From Burkholderiales bacterium (lineage in GTDB: Bacteria; Pseudomonadota; Gammaproteobacteria; Burkholderiales; JAEUOS01): DNA of 56,399 nucleotides. The notes beneath the pieces were generated by a model. The model saw only the letters and a program-made list of their open reading frames with translations. It had not been told where the DNA came from and did no database searches. Position 1 is the stretch's first letter. Every line of letters begins with the position of its first letter. Below are positions 1-9,871 of this stretch, piece after piece. Location of the stretch: NCBI GenBank assembly GCA_016790695.1, contig JAEUOS010000007.1, positions 1 to 56,399 of the forward strand. Reading direction: 5' to 3'. The translations under genes and the position numbers were made by a program.

Positions 1-2
1 TC

Positions 3-2090
3 GGCGTGGTCACCAACGGCACCGCGGTGCTGGGCCTGGGCGCGATCGGCCCGCTGGCGGCCAAGCCGGTGATGGAGGGCAAGGGCGTGCTGTTCAAGAA
101 GTTCGCCGGCATCGACGTGTTCGACATCGAGATCGCCGAGCGCGACCCCGACCGGCTGGTCGACATCATCGCGGCCCTGGAGCCGACCTTCGGCGGCATC
201 AACCTGGAGGACATCAAGGCGCCCGAGTGCTTCTACATCGAGCGCAAGCTGCGCGAGCGCATGAAGATCCCGGTCTTTCATGACGACCAGCACGGCACGG
301 CGATCATCGTCGGCGCGGCCCTGCTCAACGGACTGAAGGTGGTCGGCAAGGAGATCTCCCGGGTCAAGCTGGTCGCCTCCGGCGCCGGCGCCGCCGCGCT
401 GTCCTGCCTCGACCTCCTGGTCAAGATGGGGCTGCCGATGGAGAACATCATCGTCACCGACATCGCCGGCGTGGTCTACACCGGCCGCCGCGAGGAGATG
501 GACGACAACAAGGCGCGCTATGCCAAGGACACCCCGGCGCGCACCCTGGGCGAGGTGATCGCCGGCGCCGACATCTTCCTCGGGCTGTCCGCCGGCGGCG
601 TGCTCAAGAAGGACATGGTGGCGAAGATGGCGGCGCGGCCGCTGATCTTCGCGCTCGCCAACCCCAACCCCGAGATCCTGCCCGAGGACGTCAAGGCGGT
701 GCGTAGCGACGCGGTGATCGCCACCGGGCGCACCGACTACCCGAACCAGGTCAACAACGTCCTGTGCTTTCCGTTCATCTTCCGCGGCGCGCTCGACGCC
801 GGCGCGACCACCATCACCGCCGAGATGGAGCTCGCCGCGGTGCGGGCGATCGCCGACCTGGCGCAGGCCGAGCAGAGCGAGGTGGTGGCGCTGGCCTACG
901 GCACCGGCGACCTCGCGTTCGGCCCGGAGTACCTGATCCCCAAGCCGTTCGACCCGCGCCTGATCGCCAAGGTGTCGCCGGCGGTGGCGAAGGCGGCGAT
1001 GGAATCGGGCGTGGCCACCACGCCGATCGCCGACTTCGACGCCTACCGCAGCCAGCTCGAGCAGTTCGTCTACCAGTCGGGCCTGCTGATGAAGCCGGTG
1101 TTCCAGGCCGCGCGCGCGGCCTTCGAGGCGGGCAAGAAGAGCCGCATCGTGCTGGCCGAGGGGGAGGAGGAGCGCGTCATGCGCGCGGCGCAGGTGATCG
1201 TCGACGAGCGCATCGCGCGCCCGGTGATCGTCGGCCGCCCCGCGGTGATCGAGCAGCGCCTCGAGCGCTTCGGCCTGCGCATGCGCCCGGGCCTGGACTT
1301 CGACCTGGTCAATCCGGAGTTCGACGAGCGCTACCGCGACTACGTGCAGAGCTACCACGACCTCACCAAGCGCAAGGGCGTGACCCTGCAGTACGCGAAG
1401 ATCGAGATGCGCCGGCGCCTGACCCTGATCGGCGCCATGATGATCCGCAAGGGCGACGCCGACGGCATGATCTGCGGCACCTTCGGCACCCACGCGCTGC
1501 ATCTGCACTACGTCGACCAGGCGCTCGGGCGGCGCGCCGGGGTCGGCCAGTACGCGGCGATGAACGGCCTGATGCTGCCCGGGCGCACCGTGTTCCTGGT
1601 CGACACCCACGTCAACCTCGACCCGAGCGCCGAGGAGCTGGCGAGCATCACCATCATGGCCGCCGAGGAGATGCGCCGCTTCGGCCTGACGCCGAAGGTG
1701 GCGCTGCTGTCGCATTCGAACTTCGGCACCATCGACAGCCCGAGCGCGGTCAAGATGCGCAACGTCCTCGCGCTGCTGCGCGAGCGCGCGCCGGGGATGG
1801 AGGTCGACGGCGAGATGCACGGCGATGCCGCGCTCGATCCCGAGGTGCGGCGCGCAGTGCTGCCGGATTCGACCCTGAAGGGCGAGGCCAACCTGCTGGT
1901 GTTCTCGAACATGGAGGCGGCCAACATCAGCTACAACCTGCTCAAGACCGCCGCCGGCGGCGGCGTGACGATCGGTCCGATCCTGCTCGGCTGCGCCGCG
2001 CCGGTGCACATCCTCACGCCGTCGGCGACGGTGCGCCGGATCGTCAACATGACGGCGCTGACGGTGGTCGGCGCCAACGCGGTGCGCTGA
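3..2090 (+). CDS. maeB: NADP-dependent malic enzyme, MaeB type (5' end outside window)
   Basis: Oxidative decarboxylation of malate to pyruvate with NADP+ reduction, in the cytosol. The reading frame is already open at base 3, so the start codon and the first part of the malic domain lie upstream of the window. The visible part holds the end of the malic domain (FHDDQHGTA), a Rossmann region ([15 protein letters not shown]) and, from about visible residue 355, a phosphotransacetylase-like domain starting near [17 protein letters not shown] and running to the stop. This malic enzyme plus PTA-like fusion is the hallmark of MaeB; in the family the PTA part is generally regulatory rather than catalytic. 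The 695 visible codons fit a full length near 760. No terminator follows before the next gene. Confidence 0.96.
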   Translation, partial: GVVTNGTAVLGLGAIGPLAAKPVMEGKGVLFKKFAGIDVFDIEIAERDPDRLVDIIAALEPTFGGINLEDIKAPECFYIERKLRERMKIPVFHDDQHGTAIIVGAALLNGLKVVGKEISRVKLVASGAGAAALSCLDLLVKMGLPMENIIVTDIAGVVYTGRREEMDDNKARYAKDTPARTLGEVIAGADIFLGLSAGGVLKKDMVAKMAARPLIFALANPNPEILPEDVKAVRSDAVIATGRTDYPNQVNNVLCFPFIFRGALDAGATTITAEMELAAVRAIADLAQAEQSEVVALAYGTGDLAFGPEYLIPKPFDPRLIAKVSPAVAKAAMESGVATTPIADFDAYRSQLEQFVYQSGLLMKPVFQAARAAFEAGKKSRIVLAEGEEERVMRAAQVIVDERIARPVIVGRPAVIEQRLERFGLRMRPGLDFDLVNPEFDERYRDYVQSYHDLTKRKGVTLQYAKIEMRRRLTLIGAMMIRKGDADGMICGTFGTHALHLHYVDQALGRRAGVGQYAAMNGLMLPGRTVFLVDTHVNLDPSAEELASITIMAAEEMRRFGLTPKVALLSHSNFGTIDSPSAVKMRNVLALLRERAPGMEVDGEMHGDAALDPEVRRAVLPDSTLKGEANLLVFSNMEAANISYNLLKTAAGGGVTIGPILLGCAAPVHILTPSATVRRIVNMTALTVVGANAVR

Positions 2091-2184
2091 GCCGGCGCGC
2101 GGGCGCGGTCACAGGCGGTTACAACTGCGCCGCGAAGGGCGGGTGGAAACCTCCTAGAATCGCGCGACACAACTGCGCGGGACG

Positions 2185-3801
2185 ATGCTGGCAATGGCGA
2201 AGGGGCGAGGCAGGACCATCGGGTGGCTTCTGGCCGCCGTCGCCGTTGCCGGCGCGGGCTGGTTCGGGTGGCGCGCGCTCGGCACCAAGGACGAGGCGCA
2301 GAAGTTCCGCACCGCCAAGGTCGAGCGCGGGGCGCTGGTGGCGACCGTCGCCGCGACCGGCATCCTCAATCCGGTCGTGTCGGTGTCGGTCGGCTCGCAG
2401 GTCTCGGGCCAGGTCAAGGAAATCTTCGTCGACTTCAACAGCGAGGTGAAGAAGGACCAGCTGATCGCGCGCATCGATCCGGAGCAGATCGAGTACCGCC
2501 TGCGCCAGGCGCAGGCGGACCTCGACGCCGCGCGCGCGTCGATCGGCACCCAGCAGGCGAACGTCGCGGTCCAGCGCGCGGAAGTCGCGCGCGCCGAGGC
2601 CAACCTGGCCGAGGCCAGGCGCGACCTCGACCGCAAGAAGTCCCTGGTCGAGAAGAACTTCATCGCGCCCTCCGAGGCCGACAAGGCCGACGCGCTGTAC
2701 AAGGCGCAGCTCGCGGGCCTGGAATCGGCGCGCGCCCAGCTGAGCGTCGCGCTCGCCAACGCGCGCAACTCGGAGGCGGTGGTCAAGCAGCGCGAGGCGC
2801 AGGCGGCGCAGGCGCGGGTCGACCTGCAGCGCACGGCGATCCGCTCGCCGGTCAACGGCGTCGTGGTCAAGCGCTCGATCGAGCCGGGCCAGACCGTGGC
2901 GGCGTCGCTGCAGGCGCCCGAGCTGTTCGTGATCGCGCAGAACCTCGGCGACATGCAGGTCGATGCGGCGATCGACGAGTCCGACGTCGGCCGCATCCGC
3001 GTCGGGCAGAACGCGACCTTCACCGTCGACTCCTTCCCCGGGCGCACCTTCAACGGCCAGGTGCGGCAGGTGCGCAAGGCGGCGCAGACCGTCTCCAACG
3101 TGGTCACCTACACGGTGGTGATCTCGGCGGCCAATCCGGAGCTGATCCTGCTGCCCGGCATGACGGCCTCGGTGCGCATCACCACCGACCGGCGCGACAG
3201 CGTGCTCAAGGTCGCCAACGCGGCGCTGCGCTTCCGGCCGCCGGGGGCGAGCGACGAGCCGGCGGGCGCGCCCGGCGCGGCGCCGGCCAAGGCGGCGCCG
3301 GCCGAGGGCGGCGGCGGCGCGGGCGGCGGCCCCGGCGGCGGCCGCGGGCAACTCGCCGCGCAGCGCGAGCGCCTGGTCGCCGAACTCAAGCTCGACGCCG
3401 ACCAGCAGGCGAAGCTCGACGCGATCTTCGCCGGCATGCGCGAGAAGTTCATGGCGCTGCGCGACCTCTCCGAGGCCGAGCGGCCGCGCGCGGTGGAGCG
3501 CAATCGCGCCGAGGTCCGCGAGAAGGTGATGGCGATCCTGGGCGAGGAGCAGAAGAAGCGCTACGCGGAGATCATCGCCGAGCAGGCCGGTCGCGCGCCG
3601 CAGCGCGGCCGCGTGTGGATCGCCGATGCCGACGGCAAGCCGAAGGCGGTGCAGGTGCGCCTCGGCCTGACCGACGGCGCCGCCACGGAGGTGGTGTCGG
3701 CCGAACTCAAGGAAGGCCAGGAGGTGCTGATCGGGGTCACCGGCGGCGCCAAGGGCGCGGCGCCGCCGACGGCGCCGCGCGGCCCGCGGCTGCCGTTCTA
3801 G
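2185..3801 (+). CDS. MacA-like periplasmic adaptor of a tripartite exporter, with an inserted helical domain
   Basis: Membrane-fusion protein linking an inner-membrane ABC transporter to an outer-membrane channel. One N-terminal membrane anchor (about residues 10-27, TIGWLLAAVAVAGAGWFGW) is followed by a barrel-sandwich half (SVGSQVSGQVKEIF), a long coiled-coil hairpin (about residues 95-215), the second lipoyl half (TAIRSPVNGVVVKRSIEPGQ) and a beta-barrel. At 538 aa it is much longer than E. coli MacA (about 370 aa). The surplus is an Ala/Pro and Gly-rich linker (about 350-390) plus a charged helical segment (about 397-463, LDADQQAKLDAIFAGMREKF) resembling LTXXQ/Spy-like repeats, before the final RVWIADADGKPK strand region. 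It lies 16 bp before its ATPase gene, so the exporter is probably one operon. A TAGAAT hexamer (2155-2160) could be a -10 element, but no -35 is properly spaced. The exported substrate cannot be read from the sequence. Confidence 0.9.
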   Translation: MLAMAKGRGRTIGWLLAAVAVAGAGWFGWRALGTKDEAQKFRTAKVERGALVATVAATGILNPVVSVSVGSQVSGQVKEIFVDFNSEVKKDQLIARIDPEQIEYRLRQAQADLDAARASIGTQQANVAVQRAEVARAEANLAEARRDLDRKKSLVEKNFIAPSEADKADALYKAQLAGLESARAQLSVALANARNSEAVVKQREAQAAQARVDLQRTAIRSPVNGVVVKRSIEPGQTVAASLQAPELFVIAQNLGDMQVDAAIDESDVGRIRVGQNATFTVDSFPGRTFNGQVRQVRKAAQTVSNVVTYTVVISAANPELILLPGMTASVRITTDRRDSVLKVANAALRFRPPGASDEPAGAPGAAPAKAAPAEGGGGAGGGPGGGRGQLAAQRERLVAELKLDADQQAKLDAIFAGMREKFMALRDLSEAERPRAVERNRAEVREKVMAILGEEQKKRYAEIIAEQAGRAPQRGRVWIADADGKPKAVQVRLGLTDGAATEVVSAELKEGQEVLIGVTGGAKGAAPPTAPRGPRLPF

Positions 3802-3817
3802 CGCGCCCGAGCGTCGC

Positions 3818-4537
3818 ATGGCCGAGCCCCTGATCCGCACGCGCGACCTGGCCAAGGAGTACCGCATGGGCGAGACCGTGGTGCGCGCGCTCGACGGGGT
3901 CTCGCTTTCGATCGACGCCGGCGAGTTCGTCGCCGTCATGGGGCCGTCCGGGTCGGGCAAGTCGACGTTCATGAACCTGATCGGCTGCCTCGACGCGCCG
4001 ACCGCGGGCGACTACTTCCTGGCCGGGGAGAACGTCGCGCACCTGTCCGGCGACGCGCTCGCGGCGATCCGCAACCGGCGCGTCGGCTTCGTGTTCCAGC
4101 AGTTCAACCTGCTGCCGCGCACCACCGCGCAGGAGAACGTCGAGCTGCCGCTGCTCTACACCGGCCTGCCGAAGGCGGAGCGGCGCGCGCGCGCGAAGCT
4201 GCGCCTCGAGCAGGTCGGGCTCGGCGAGCGCCTCGACCACCAGCCGTCGCAGCTCTCGGGCGGACAGCAACAGCGCGTGGCGATCGCGCGCGCGCTGGTC
4301 AACGACCCGGTGCTGGTCCTGGCCGACGAGCCGACCGGCGCGCTCGACTCGCGCACCAGCGTCGAAGTGATGGGCCTGCTGCAGTCGCTGAACCGCGAGG
4401 GCATCACCGTGGTCCTGGTCACCCACGAGCACGATGTCGCGGCCTTCGCCCGGCGCATCATCGGCTTCCGCGACGGCCGCGTGGTCGAGGACCGCGCCAA
4501 TGCCGCACTCGACGCCCGCGCGGCGCAGCCGGCATGA
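3818..4537 (+). CDS. ABC transporter ATP-binding protein (MacB/LolD-type)
   Basis: Cytosolic ATPase that powers the adjacent permease. It carries Walker A GPSGSGKST (residues 42-50), a Q-loop (FVFQQFNLLPRTT), signature LSGGQQQR, Walker B VLVLADEPTGALD and switch-loop His in LVTHEHD. Its 239 aa match the single-domain LolD/MacB-N type. In E. coli MacB the ATPase and permease are one chain; here they are split. The stop codon overlaps the permease start by ATGA, which implies translational coupling and a fixed complex. Adaptor upstream plus permease downstream identify a MacAB-like exporter rather than the lipoprotein-sorting LolCDE system. Confidence 0.95.
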   Translation: MAEPLIRTRDLAKEYRMGETVVRALDGVSLSIDAGEFVAVMGPSGSGKSTFMNLIGCLDAPTAGDYFLAGENVAHLSGDALAAIRNRRVGFVFQQFNLLPRTTAQENVELPLLYTGLPKAERRARAKLRLEQVGLGERLDHQPSQLSGGQQQRVAIARALVNDPVLVLADEPTGALDSRTSVEVMGLLQSLNREGITVVLVTHEHDVAAFARRIIGFRDGRVVEDRANAALDARAAQPA

Positions 4538-5778
4538 ACCTGCTGGCCACCCTGCGCATCGCGCTCAACGCGCTCAAGGTCAACAAGCTGCGCTCGACCC
4601 TGACGATGCTGGGCATCATCATCGGCGTCGGCGCGGTGATCACCATGCTCGCGGTCGGCAACGGCGCGCAGGCGCGCGTCGAGGAGCAGATCAAGTCGCT
4701 CGGCAGCAACATCATGATCATGTTCCCCGGGTCGACCGTCGCCGGTGGCGCGCGCGGCGGCGCCGGGACCAGCCAGTCGCTCACCGAGGACGACGCCGCC
4801 GCGATCGTGCGCGAAGTGCCGGAGGTGCAGGTGGCGGCGCCGTCGATGCGCGGCACCGGCCAGGCGATCTACGGCAACAGCAACTGGTCGACGACGTTCT
4901 ACGGCATCAACAACGACTACTTCGAGGCGCGCGAGTGGCCGCTGGTGGCGGGCCGCGACTTCGAGGCGGCCGAACTCTCCGGCGCCGGCAAGGTCGCGGT
5001 GATCGGCCAGTCGGTCCTGGCCAAGCTCTTCGGCGAGACCGCGCTGCCGGAGGACGCGATCGGGCAGACCGTGCGGGTGCGGCAGGTGCCGTTCACCGTC
5101 ATCGGGGTGCTGGCCCGGAAGGGCCAGAGCATGCTCGGCAGCGACCAGGACGACGTCATCTTCGTGCCGCTGGCCACCGCGCGCAACCGCCTGTTCGGCA
5201 ACCAGGCGGGCAAGCTGCGCCGCGTCGGCACGGTCTCGATCAAGACGCGCGACGGCATGTCGATGAGCGAGGCCGAGGAGAAGATCCGCGCGCTGATGCG
5301 CCAGCGCCACCGGCTGCAGCCCGGCCAGGACGACGACTTCACCATCCGCAACCTGACCGAGATCCTGCAGGCGCAGGAGGCGTCGTCGCGCATCCTCACC
5401 ATCCTGCTCGCCGCCGTCGCCGGCGTGTCGCTGCTGGTGGGCGGCATCGGCATCATGAACATCATGCTGGTGTCGGTGACCGAGCGCACGCGCGAGATCG
5501 GCCTGCGCATGGCCGTCGGCGCGCGCGCGCGCGACATCCTCAACCAGTTCCTGGTCGAGGCCGTCACCCTGTCGCTGATCGGCGCGCTCCTCGGGATCCT
5601 GATCGGTTTCGCCGGCTCGATGTCGATCGGCAATTTCGCGGGCTGGCGCGTCGAGATCGAGGCCGAGGCGGTGCTGATGGCGGTCGGCTTCGCCGCCGGC
5701 ATCGGCATCTTCTTCGGCTACTACCCGGCGCGCAAGGCCTCGCGCCTGAAGCCGATCGAGGCGCTGCGCTACGAGTAG
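4534..5778 (+). CDS. ABC transporter permease, MacB/FtsX family
   Basis: Inner-membrane subunit of the MacAB-type exporter. Layout is typical: a first membrane helix near residues 20-45 (TLTMLGIIIGVGAVITMLAV), a periplasmic MacB_PCD domain of about 220 residues, then three C-terminal helices in an FtsX domain (ILTILLAAVAGVSLLVGGIG, LSLIGALLGILIGFAG, VLMAVGFAAGIGIFFG). The coupling-helix motif EIGLRMAVGARARDI is present. 414 aa is normal for a stand-alone MacB permease. The gene starts inside the ATPase stop codon. No outer-membrane channel gene is in the window, so a TolC-like partner must be encoded elsewhere. Confidence 0.95.
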   Translation: MNLLATLRIALNALKVNKLRSTLTMLGIIIGVGAVITMLAVGNGAQARVEEQIKSLGSNIMIMFPGSTVAGGARGGAGTSQSLTEDDAAAIVREVPEVQVAAPSMRGTGQAIYGNSNWSTTFYGINNDYFEAREWPLVAGRDFEAAELSGAGKVAVIGQSVLAKLFGETALPEDAIGQTVRVRQVPFTVIGVLARKGQSMLGSDQDDVIFVPLATARNRLFGNQAGKLRRVGTVSIKTRDGMSMSEAEEKIRALMRQRHRLQPGQDDDFTIRNLTEILQAQEASSRILTILLAAVAGVSLLVGGIGIMNIMLVSVTERTREIGLRMAVGARARDILNQFLVEAVTLSLIGALLGILIGFAGSMSIGNFAGWRVEIEAEAVLMAVGFAAGIGIFFGYYPARKASRLKPIEALRYE

Positions 5779-5793
5779 CCCGCGCGCGGCCGC

Positions 5794-6426
5794 CTAGCGC
5801 GCGTAGCCGGCCGGGCGCTGGCCCACGAGGCGCGCCAGGCGCAGCAGTTCGGCGTCGTCGTGGTTCTCGAACGGGGCGACGGCGATCGCGCCTGCGGGGG
5901 CCGCGCTCACCAGCCGCGCCTGGTGGCGCTCGGCGGTCACGGTCTCGCGCTGGCCGCCGGCCGCGGCCAGGTCGATGACGCCGAAGCAGGTGCAGAAGTA
6001 GGTGCTGCCGGCGCGCGCCTCGACGTAGAACCCGGTGCCGCGGATGCCCGCGGTGACCGTCGGCGTCACCACCTGGCGCGCCCGGGCGCTGCGCCCGAAG
6101 ACGCTCAGCAGCCCGCCGCTGACCAGGCGCACGCCGCCGACGATGAACAGCGAGGCGCCGCGCACGAGCGTCAGGTCGGACCCGGGCCGCACCAGGAAGG
6201 CGTCGCGGCCGAGGGTGAAGCCGAGCGTGCCGCCCGGCGCGGTCTGGATGCGGTCGCCGGGCTGGATCGCGTCGTCCGGCGCGGCGCGCCGGCCATTGAC
6301 CAGCACGTCGCCGCCGAGTTCGACGATGTTGGACGCGCCCTGCGCGAACGCGGATGCGGGCCGCAGCCACAGGCTCGCCGCGGCGGCGGCCGCGGCCGTA
6401 TGGAGGAACGCGCGTCGTGGAGTCAT
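5794..6426 (-). CDS. FecR-domain protein with a twin-arginine-like signal peptide
   Basis: Predicted exported protein with one FecR domain (about residues 35-150, including GDRIQTAPGGTLGFTLGRDA and TPTVTAGIRGTGFYVE). The N-terminus [20 protein letters not shown] has an RRAFL twin-arginine pattern, a hydrophobic stretch and a likely cut after ASAFA, so Tat export is plausible. The ATG at 6426 was chosen over one nine bases upstream because AGGA lies about 10 nt before it. No sigma factor or TonB receptor gene adjoins, so it is not a classic FecIR regulator; many stand-alone FecR proteins have unknown roles. It is convergent with the exporter operon, with a 15 bp gap. Confidence 0.85.
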   Translation of the reverse strand: MTPRRAFLHTAAAAAAASLWLRPASAFAQGASNIVELGGDVLVNGRRAAPDDAIQPGDRIQTAPGGTLGFTLGRDAFLVRPGSDLTLVRGASLFIVGGVRLVSGGLLSVFGRSARARQVVTPTVTAGIRGTGFYVEARAGSTYFCTCFGVIDLAAAGGQRETVTAERHQARLVSAAPAGAIAVAPFENHDDAELLRLARLVGQRPAGYAR

Positions 6427-6548
6427 CGGAAGCATCCTTTGCCGTCGGGGAGGGGCCGGCGCGGCCGGCGCGCACCAGGGTTGGTCGCGCCGGGTGCCGC
6501 ACTCCTTACAGACCGGGGCGGAGGCAGAGCGGCAGGTAGAATCCGTCG

Positions 6549-7379
6549 ATGGATATTGCGCTTCTGCTCAAGGCTGCGGTCATGGGGGTGGTCGAGGGAC
6601 TCACCGAGTTCCTGCCGATCTCCTCGACCGGCCACCTGATCCTCGCCGGGCAGCTGATCGGCTTCGTCGGCGAGAAGGCCAAGCTGTTCGAGATCGTGAT
6701 CCAGAGCGGCGCGATCTTCGCGGTGTGCATCGAGTACCGCCGGCGCTTCCTCGGCGCCCTGACCGGCGTGGTGTCGAGCGCGGCGGCGCGCCGCTTCTGG
6801 ATCAACCTCGCGGTGGCGTTCCTGCCGCTCGCGGTGCTGGGCCTGATCTTCGGCAAGGCGATCAAGGCGCACCTGTTCAACGCCGAGTTCGTCGCCGTGA
6901 CCTTCATTCTCGGCGGCCTGGTCATCCTCTGGGTCGAGCGCGCCGGGCGCGCGCCGCGCGCGGTGCGGGTGGCCGACGTCGACGACATGACCGCTCTCGA
7001 CGCGCTCAAGCTCGGCATCGCCCAGACCTTCGCCCTCCTGCCCGGCACCAGCCGCTCGGGCGCGACCATCATCGGCGGCATGCTGTTCGGCCTGTCGCGC
7101 AAGGCCGCCACCGAGTTCTCGTTCTTCCTGGCCGTGCCGACGCTGGTGTCGGCGTCGATCTACTCGCTCTACAAGGAGCGCGCGCTCCTGTCGTTCGACG
7201 ACGCGGGCATGTGGGCGGTCGGCTTCGTCACCGCCTTCCTGTCCGCCTATGCCTGCGTGCGCTGGCTGATCCGCTTCGTCTCCACCCACGATTTTCGCCC
7301 GTTCGCCTGGTACCGCATCGTCTTCGGCGCGGTGGTGCTGGTGACGTCGCAGACGGGCTGGGTGGCCTGGCACGCGTAG
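6549..7379 (+). CDS. uppP: undecaprenyl-diphosphatase UppP (BacA)
   Basis: Integral membrane phosphatase that converts undecaprenyl diphosphate to the monophosphate, recycling the lipid carrier for peptidoglycan and other envelope polymers; overproduction gives bacitracin resistance in known homologues. Both family signatures are present: E16-H29 ([14 protein letters not shown]) and P165-I174 ([10 protein letters not shown]). There are about eight hydrophobic segments and the length of 276 aa is standard. A TAGAAT hexamer at 6537-6542 lies only six bases before the ATG, and no clear Shine-Dalgarno is visible, so a leaderless or very short-leader transcript is possible. Confidence 0.97.
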   Translation: MDIALLLKAAVMGVVEGLTEFLPISSTGHLILAGQLIGFVGEKAKLFEIVIQSGAIFAVCIEYRRRFLGALTGVVSSAAARRFWINLAVAFLPLAVLGLIFGKAIKAHLFNAEFVAVTFILGGLVILWVERAGRAPRAVRVADVDDMTALDALKLGIAQTFALLPGTSRSGATIIGGMLFGLSRKAATEFSFFLAVPTLVSASIYSLYKERALLSFDDAGMWAVGFVTAFLSAYACVRWLIRFVSTHDFRPFAWYRIVFGAVVLVTSQTGWVAWHA

Positions 7380-7386
7380 GCGTGTC

Positions 7387-7959
7387 CTACTGCTTGGCCG
7401 CCGGCGCGGCCGGCGCGGCGGCCGGCGGCGCGGCGCCCGGCGCCTCCTGCTGTGCCTTCGCGGCCGCCTCCTGGCGCGCCAGCATGCCGGCCAGGCCGTC
7501 GAGGTCGCTGGCGCGGATCGCGGTCATGCGCAGCCGGCAATCGGCGTTCTGCAGGTTGGCCGGCGGCGGTGCGTTCTCCTCGGCCATGAACGCGCATTCG
7601 CTGGTGCGGTAGCGCCGCCAGTCGGCATTGGCCGCGTCGAGCCGCTTCCTGCCCTCGGGCGGCAGGAGTTTCTGCACGCGCTGCGCGGCCGCGTTGAGCT
7701 TGCCGTCCTGGCGCTTGATCTCGGCGGTCAGGCACAGGTGGATCGCCGCCGCGTCCTCCGACCGGTTCGACTGCACCTTGGCGACGCAGTCGCGGAATTC
7801 GCGCGTCAGGGGATCGGCCGGCGGCGGACCGCCGGACGCTCCCGGCGCGGCGGCGGCCGGGGGCGGCGCCGGGGCCGGCGGCGGCGCGCGCAACTGGGCG
7901 ATGGCGGGCAGCGCGACCAGCGCCGCGGCGGACAGGAACAACAGGCGAATCGGCAGCAT
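7387..7959 (-). CDS. secreted LprI/DUF1311-type protein
   Basis: Small exported protein of 190 aa. A Sec signal peptide (MLPIRLLFLSAAALVALPAIA) is followed by a Pro/Ala-rich linker (about 23-50), a lysozyme-inhibitor LprI N-terminal type domain (about 52-160) with four cysteines (FRDCVAK, HLCLTAE, SECAFMA, ADCRLRM) and the DADWRRYRxxEC-like signature, and an Ala/Pro-rich tail. The ATG was chosen because AGGAG precedes it by 7 nt and the signal peptide starts there; a longer frame upstream is trmB shadow. It begins 2 bp after the trmB stop and is probably co-transcribed. Family members have been linked to lysozyme inhibition, but that role is not shown here. Confidence 0.8.
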   Translation of the reverse strand: MLPIRLLFLSAAALVALPAIAQLRAPPPAPAPPPAAAAPGASGGPPPADPLTREFRDCVAKVQSNRSEDAAAIHLCLTAEIKRQDGKLNAAAQRVQKLLPPEGRKRLDAANADWRRYRTSECAFMAEENAPPPANLQNADCRLRMTAIRASDLDGLAGMLARQEAAAKAQQEAPGAAPPAAAPAAPAAKQ

Positions 7960-7961
7960 CG

Positions 7962-8720
7962 TCAATCTCCTAGGGGGCGGCCGGCGCCTTGCGCGCCGGC
8001 AGCGGGGGGAAGGCGGCGGAACACCAGGTCGAAGACCTGGTGCCCGAGGCGGATGCCGCGGGCCTCGAACTTGGTCAGCGGCCGGTAGGACGGGCGCGCG
8101 GCGTAGCCGTCGGCGGTGTTGGCCAGCAGCGGCTCCGCGGCGAGGACCGCAAGCATCTGCTCGGCGTAGTCCTGCCAGTCGGTGGCGCAGTGCAGGATGC
8201 CGCCGGGCGCCAGGCGGCTGGCGATGAGCGCGACAAAGGGTGCCTGCAGCAGGCGCCGCTTGTGGTGTCTGGCCTTCGGCCACGGGTCCGGAAAGAAGAC
8301 ATGGACGCCGGCCAGGCTGCCGGGGGCGATCATGTCGCGCATGACCTCCACCGCGTCGTGGCGGAGCACGCGCACGTTGCCGATGGCGCGCTGCTCGAGC
8401 ACCTTGAGCAGCGCGCCGACGCCCGGCGCATGCACCTCGATGCCGATGAAGTCGCGCTCGGGCATCGCCGCGGCGATCTGCACGGTCGTCTCGCCCATGC
8501 CGAAGCCGATCTCGACGACGACGGGCGCCTGCCGGCCGAACACGCGCGCATAGTCGAGCGCGTCCGCCCGGTAGTCGATGCCGTAGCGCGGCAGGAGCGC
8601 CTCGCAGGCGCGGCTCTGCGCGCTCGACATGCGGCCCTGGCGCAGCACGAAGCTGCGGATCGATTGCGCGGTCAGGCGCGGCGCGCCTGGCGCCGGGGCG
8701 CCGTCGGGCGGATGGCTCAT
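7962..8720 (-). CDS. trmB: tRNA (guanine-N7-)-methyltransferase TrmB
   Basis: Transfers a methyl group from S-adenosylmethionine to N7 of G46 in the tRNA variable loop. The SAM-binding motif [16 protein letters not shown] and the conserved [16 protein letters not shown] segment are both intact, and the C-terminal TDWQDYAE region is present. It is 252 aa with the usual slightly extended N-terminus of beta-proteobacterial TrmB. It runs on the same strand as, and downstream of, thiS-thiG, an arrangement common in this group, and is followed almost directly by the LprI-like gene. Confidence 0.96.
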   Translation of the reverse strand: MSHPPDGAPAPGAPRLTAQSIRSFVLRQGRMSSAQSRACEALLPRYGIDYRADALDYARVFGRQAPVVVEIGFGMGETTVQIAAAMPERDFIGIEVHAPGVGALLKVLEQRAIGNVRVLRHDAVEVMRDMIAPGSLAGVHVFFPDPWPKARHHKRRLLQAPFVALIASRLAPGGILHCATDWQDYAEQMLAVLAAEPLLANTADGYAARPSYRPLTKFEARGIRLGHQVFDLVFRRLPPAAGAQGAGRPLGD

Positions 8721-8772
8721 GCGGTCGTTGCCGGCGCGCGGGGCCGGCTGCTGGTGGCGGGTTGGGGGGCGG

Positions 8773-9597
8773 TCAGGCGCCTCGGGCGCCGATCAGGCCG
8801 GCGCTGGGGGAGGAGGGCTGCGCCGAATAGAGCTTGCGCGGCATCCGGCCGGCGAGGAACGCCTCGCGCCCGGCGGCCACGGCCTTGTTCATCGCCGATG
8901 CCATCAGCACCGGGTTCTGCGCCGCGGCGATCGCGGTGTTCATCAGCACGCCGTCGCAGCCGAGCTCCATGGCGATCGCCGCGTCCGAGGCGGTGCCGAC
9001 GCCGGCGTCGACGATCACCGGGACGGACGCCTTCTCGATGATCAGGGACAGGTTCCACGGGTTGAGGATCCCCATGCCGGAGCCGATCAGCGAGGCCAGC
9101 GGCATGACCGCGACGCAGCCGAGCTCCTCGAGCTGGCGCGCGAAGATCGGGTCGTCGCTGCAGTAGACCATCACCTGAAAGCCGTCGGCGACCAGGGTGC
9201 GGGCGGCGGCCACGGTCTCGGTCATGTTCGGGTACAAGGTGTGCGGATCGCCGAGCACCTCGAGCTTGACCAGGCTGTGGCCGTCGAGCAGTTCGCGCGC
9301 GAGCCGCAGCGTGCGCACCGCGTCGTCCGCGGTGTAGCAGCCGGCGGTGTTGGGCAGATAGGTGAACTGCGACGGCGGCACCGCGTCGATCAGCGACGGC
9401 GCGCCCGCATCCTGGCCGATGTTGGTGCGGCGGATCGCCACGGTCACGATCTCGGCGCCGGAGGCGTCGATGGCGGCGCGGGTCTGCGCGAAGTCCCTGT
9501 ACTTGCCGGTGCCGACCAGCAGGCGCGAACGGTACGCGCGGCCGGCGATCTCGAAGGGCTTGTCTTTCAGGGGCATGTCCACGGGTGCATCGTCCAT
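8773..9597 (-). CDS. thiG: thiazole synthase ThiG
   Basis: Forms the thiazole phosphate moiety of thiamine from 1-deoxyxylulose 5-phosphate, dehydroglycine and ThiS thiocarboxylate. TIM-barrel protein of 274 aa. The Schiff-base lysine lies in [17 protein letters not shown], and the phosphate-binding segment [20 protein letters not shown] is intact. The start abuts the thiS stop codon, so the carrier protein and its partner enzyme are translated from one message. No thiC, thiE or thiO is in this window, so the rest of the pathway is elsewhere. Confidence 0.97.
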   Translation of the reverse strand: MDDAPVDMPLKDKPFEIAGRAYRSRLLVGTGKYRDFAQTRAAIDASGAEIVTVAIRRTNIGQDAGAPSLIDAVPPSQFTYLPNTAGCYTADDAVRTLRLARELLDGHSLVKLEVLGDPHTLYPNMTETVAAARTLVADGFQVMVYCSDDPIFARQLEELGCVAVMPLASLIGSGMGILNPWNLSLIIEKASVPVIVDAGVGTASDAAIAMELGCDGVLMNTAIAAAQNPVLMASAMNKAVAAGREAFLAGRMPRKLYSAQPSSPSAGLIGARGA

Positions 9598-9801
9598 TCA
9601 TCCGCCGCCGACCGCGACGACGATCTCCAGCACGTCGCCCTCGGCCAGGGCGGTCTCGGCATGCCGCCCCTTGGGCACGATCTCGCCATTGCGTTCGACC
9701 GCCACGCGCTTGCCAGCCATGTCCAGGCGCGCGAGCAGCGCGGCGACGGTGGTGCCGCCATCGAGCTCGTGCGAATGGCCGTTGACGGAGATCCGGATCA
9801 A
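9598..9801 (-). CDS. thiS: sulfur carrier protein ThiS
   Basis: 67-aa ubiquitin-fold sulfur carrier for thiamine thiazole synthesis. It ends in the required Gly-Gly (VAVGGG), the site of adenylation and thiocarboxylate formation. The LAEGDVLEIV segment before the tail is typical. It is first in the thiS-thiG-trmB run. The upstream gap to the opposite-strand tRNA gene is only 70 bp, which leaves no room for a thiamine riboswitch, so regulation through that element is unlikely here. Confidence 0.95.
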   Translation of the reverse strand: MIRISVNGHSHELDGGTTVAALLARLDMAGKRVAVERNGEIVPKGRHAETALAEGDVLEIVVAVGGG

Positions 9802-9871
9802 GAAGCGCGGATTTGCTAAGATGCGTCCCGCTAGTTTATCGGAAGCCGGCGCCGCCGATGCGCCGGCCGAC

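Noticed and set aside
2119..2160. Apparent TTGAC/TTACA boxes about 30 nt upstream of TAnAAT hexamers (also near 9782-9822 and 33212-33254)
   Set aside because: The spacing of 29-31 nt is far outside sigma70 limits; chance pairing of common hexamers is more likely.
9802..9871. Thiamine (TPP) riboswitch before thiS
   Set aside because: Only 70 bp separate thiS from the tRNA gene, and no TPP-box sequences are visible.
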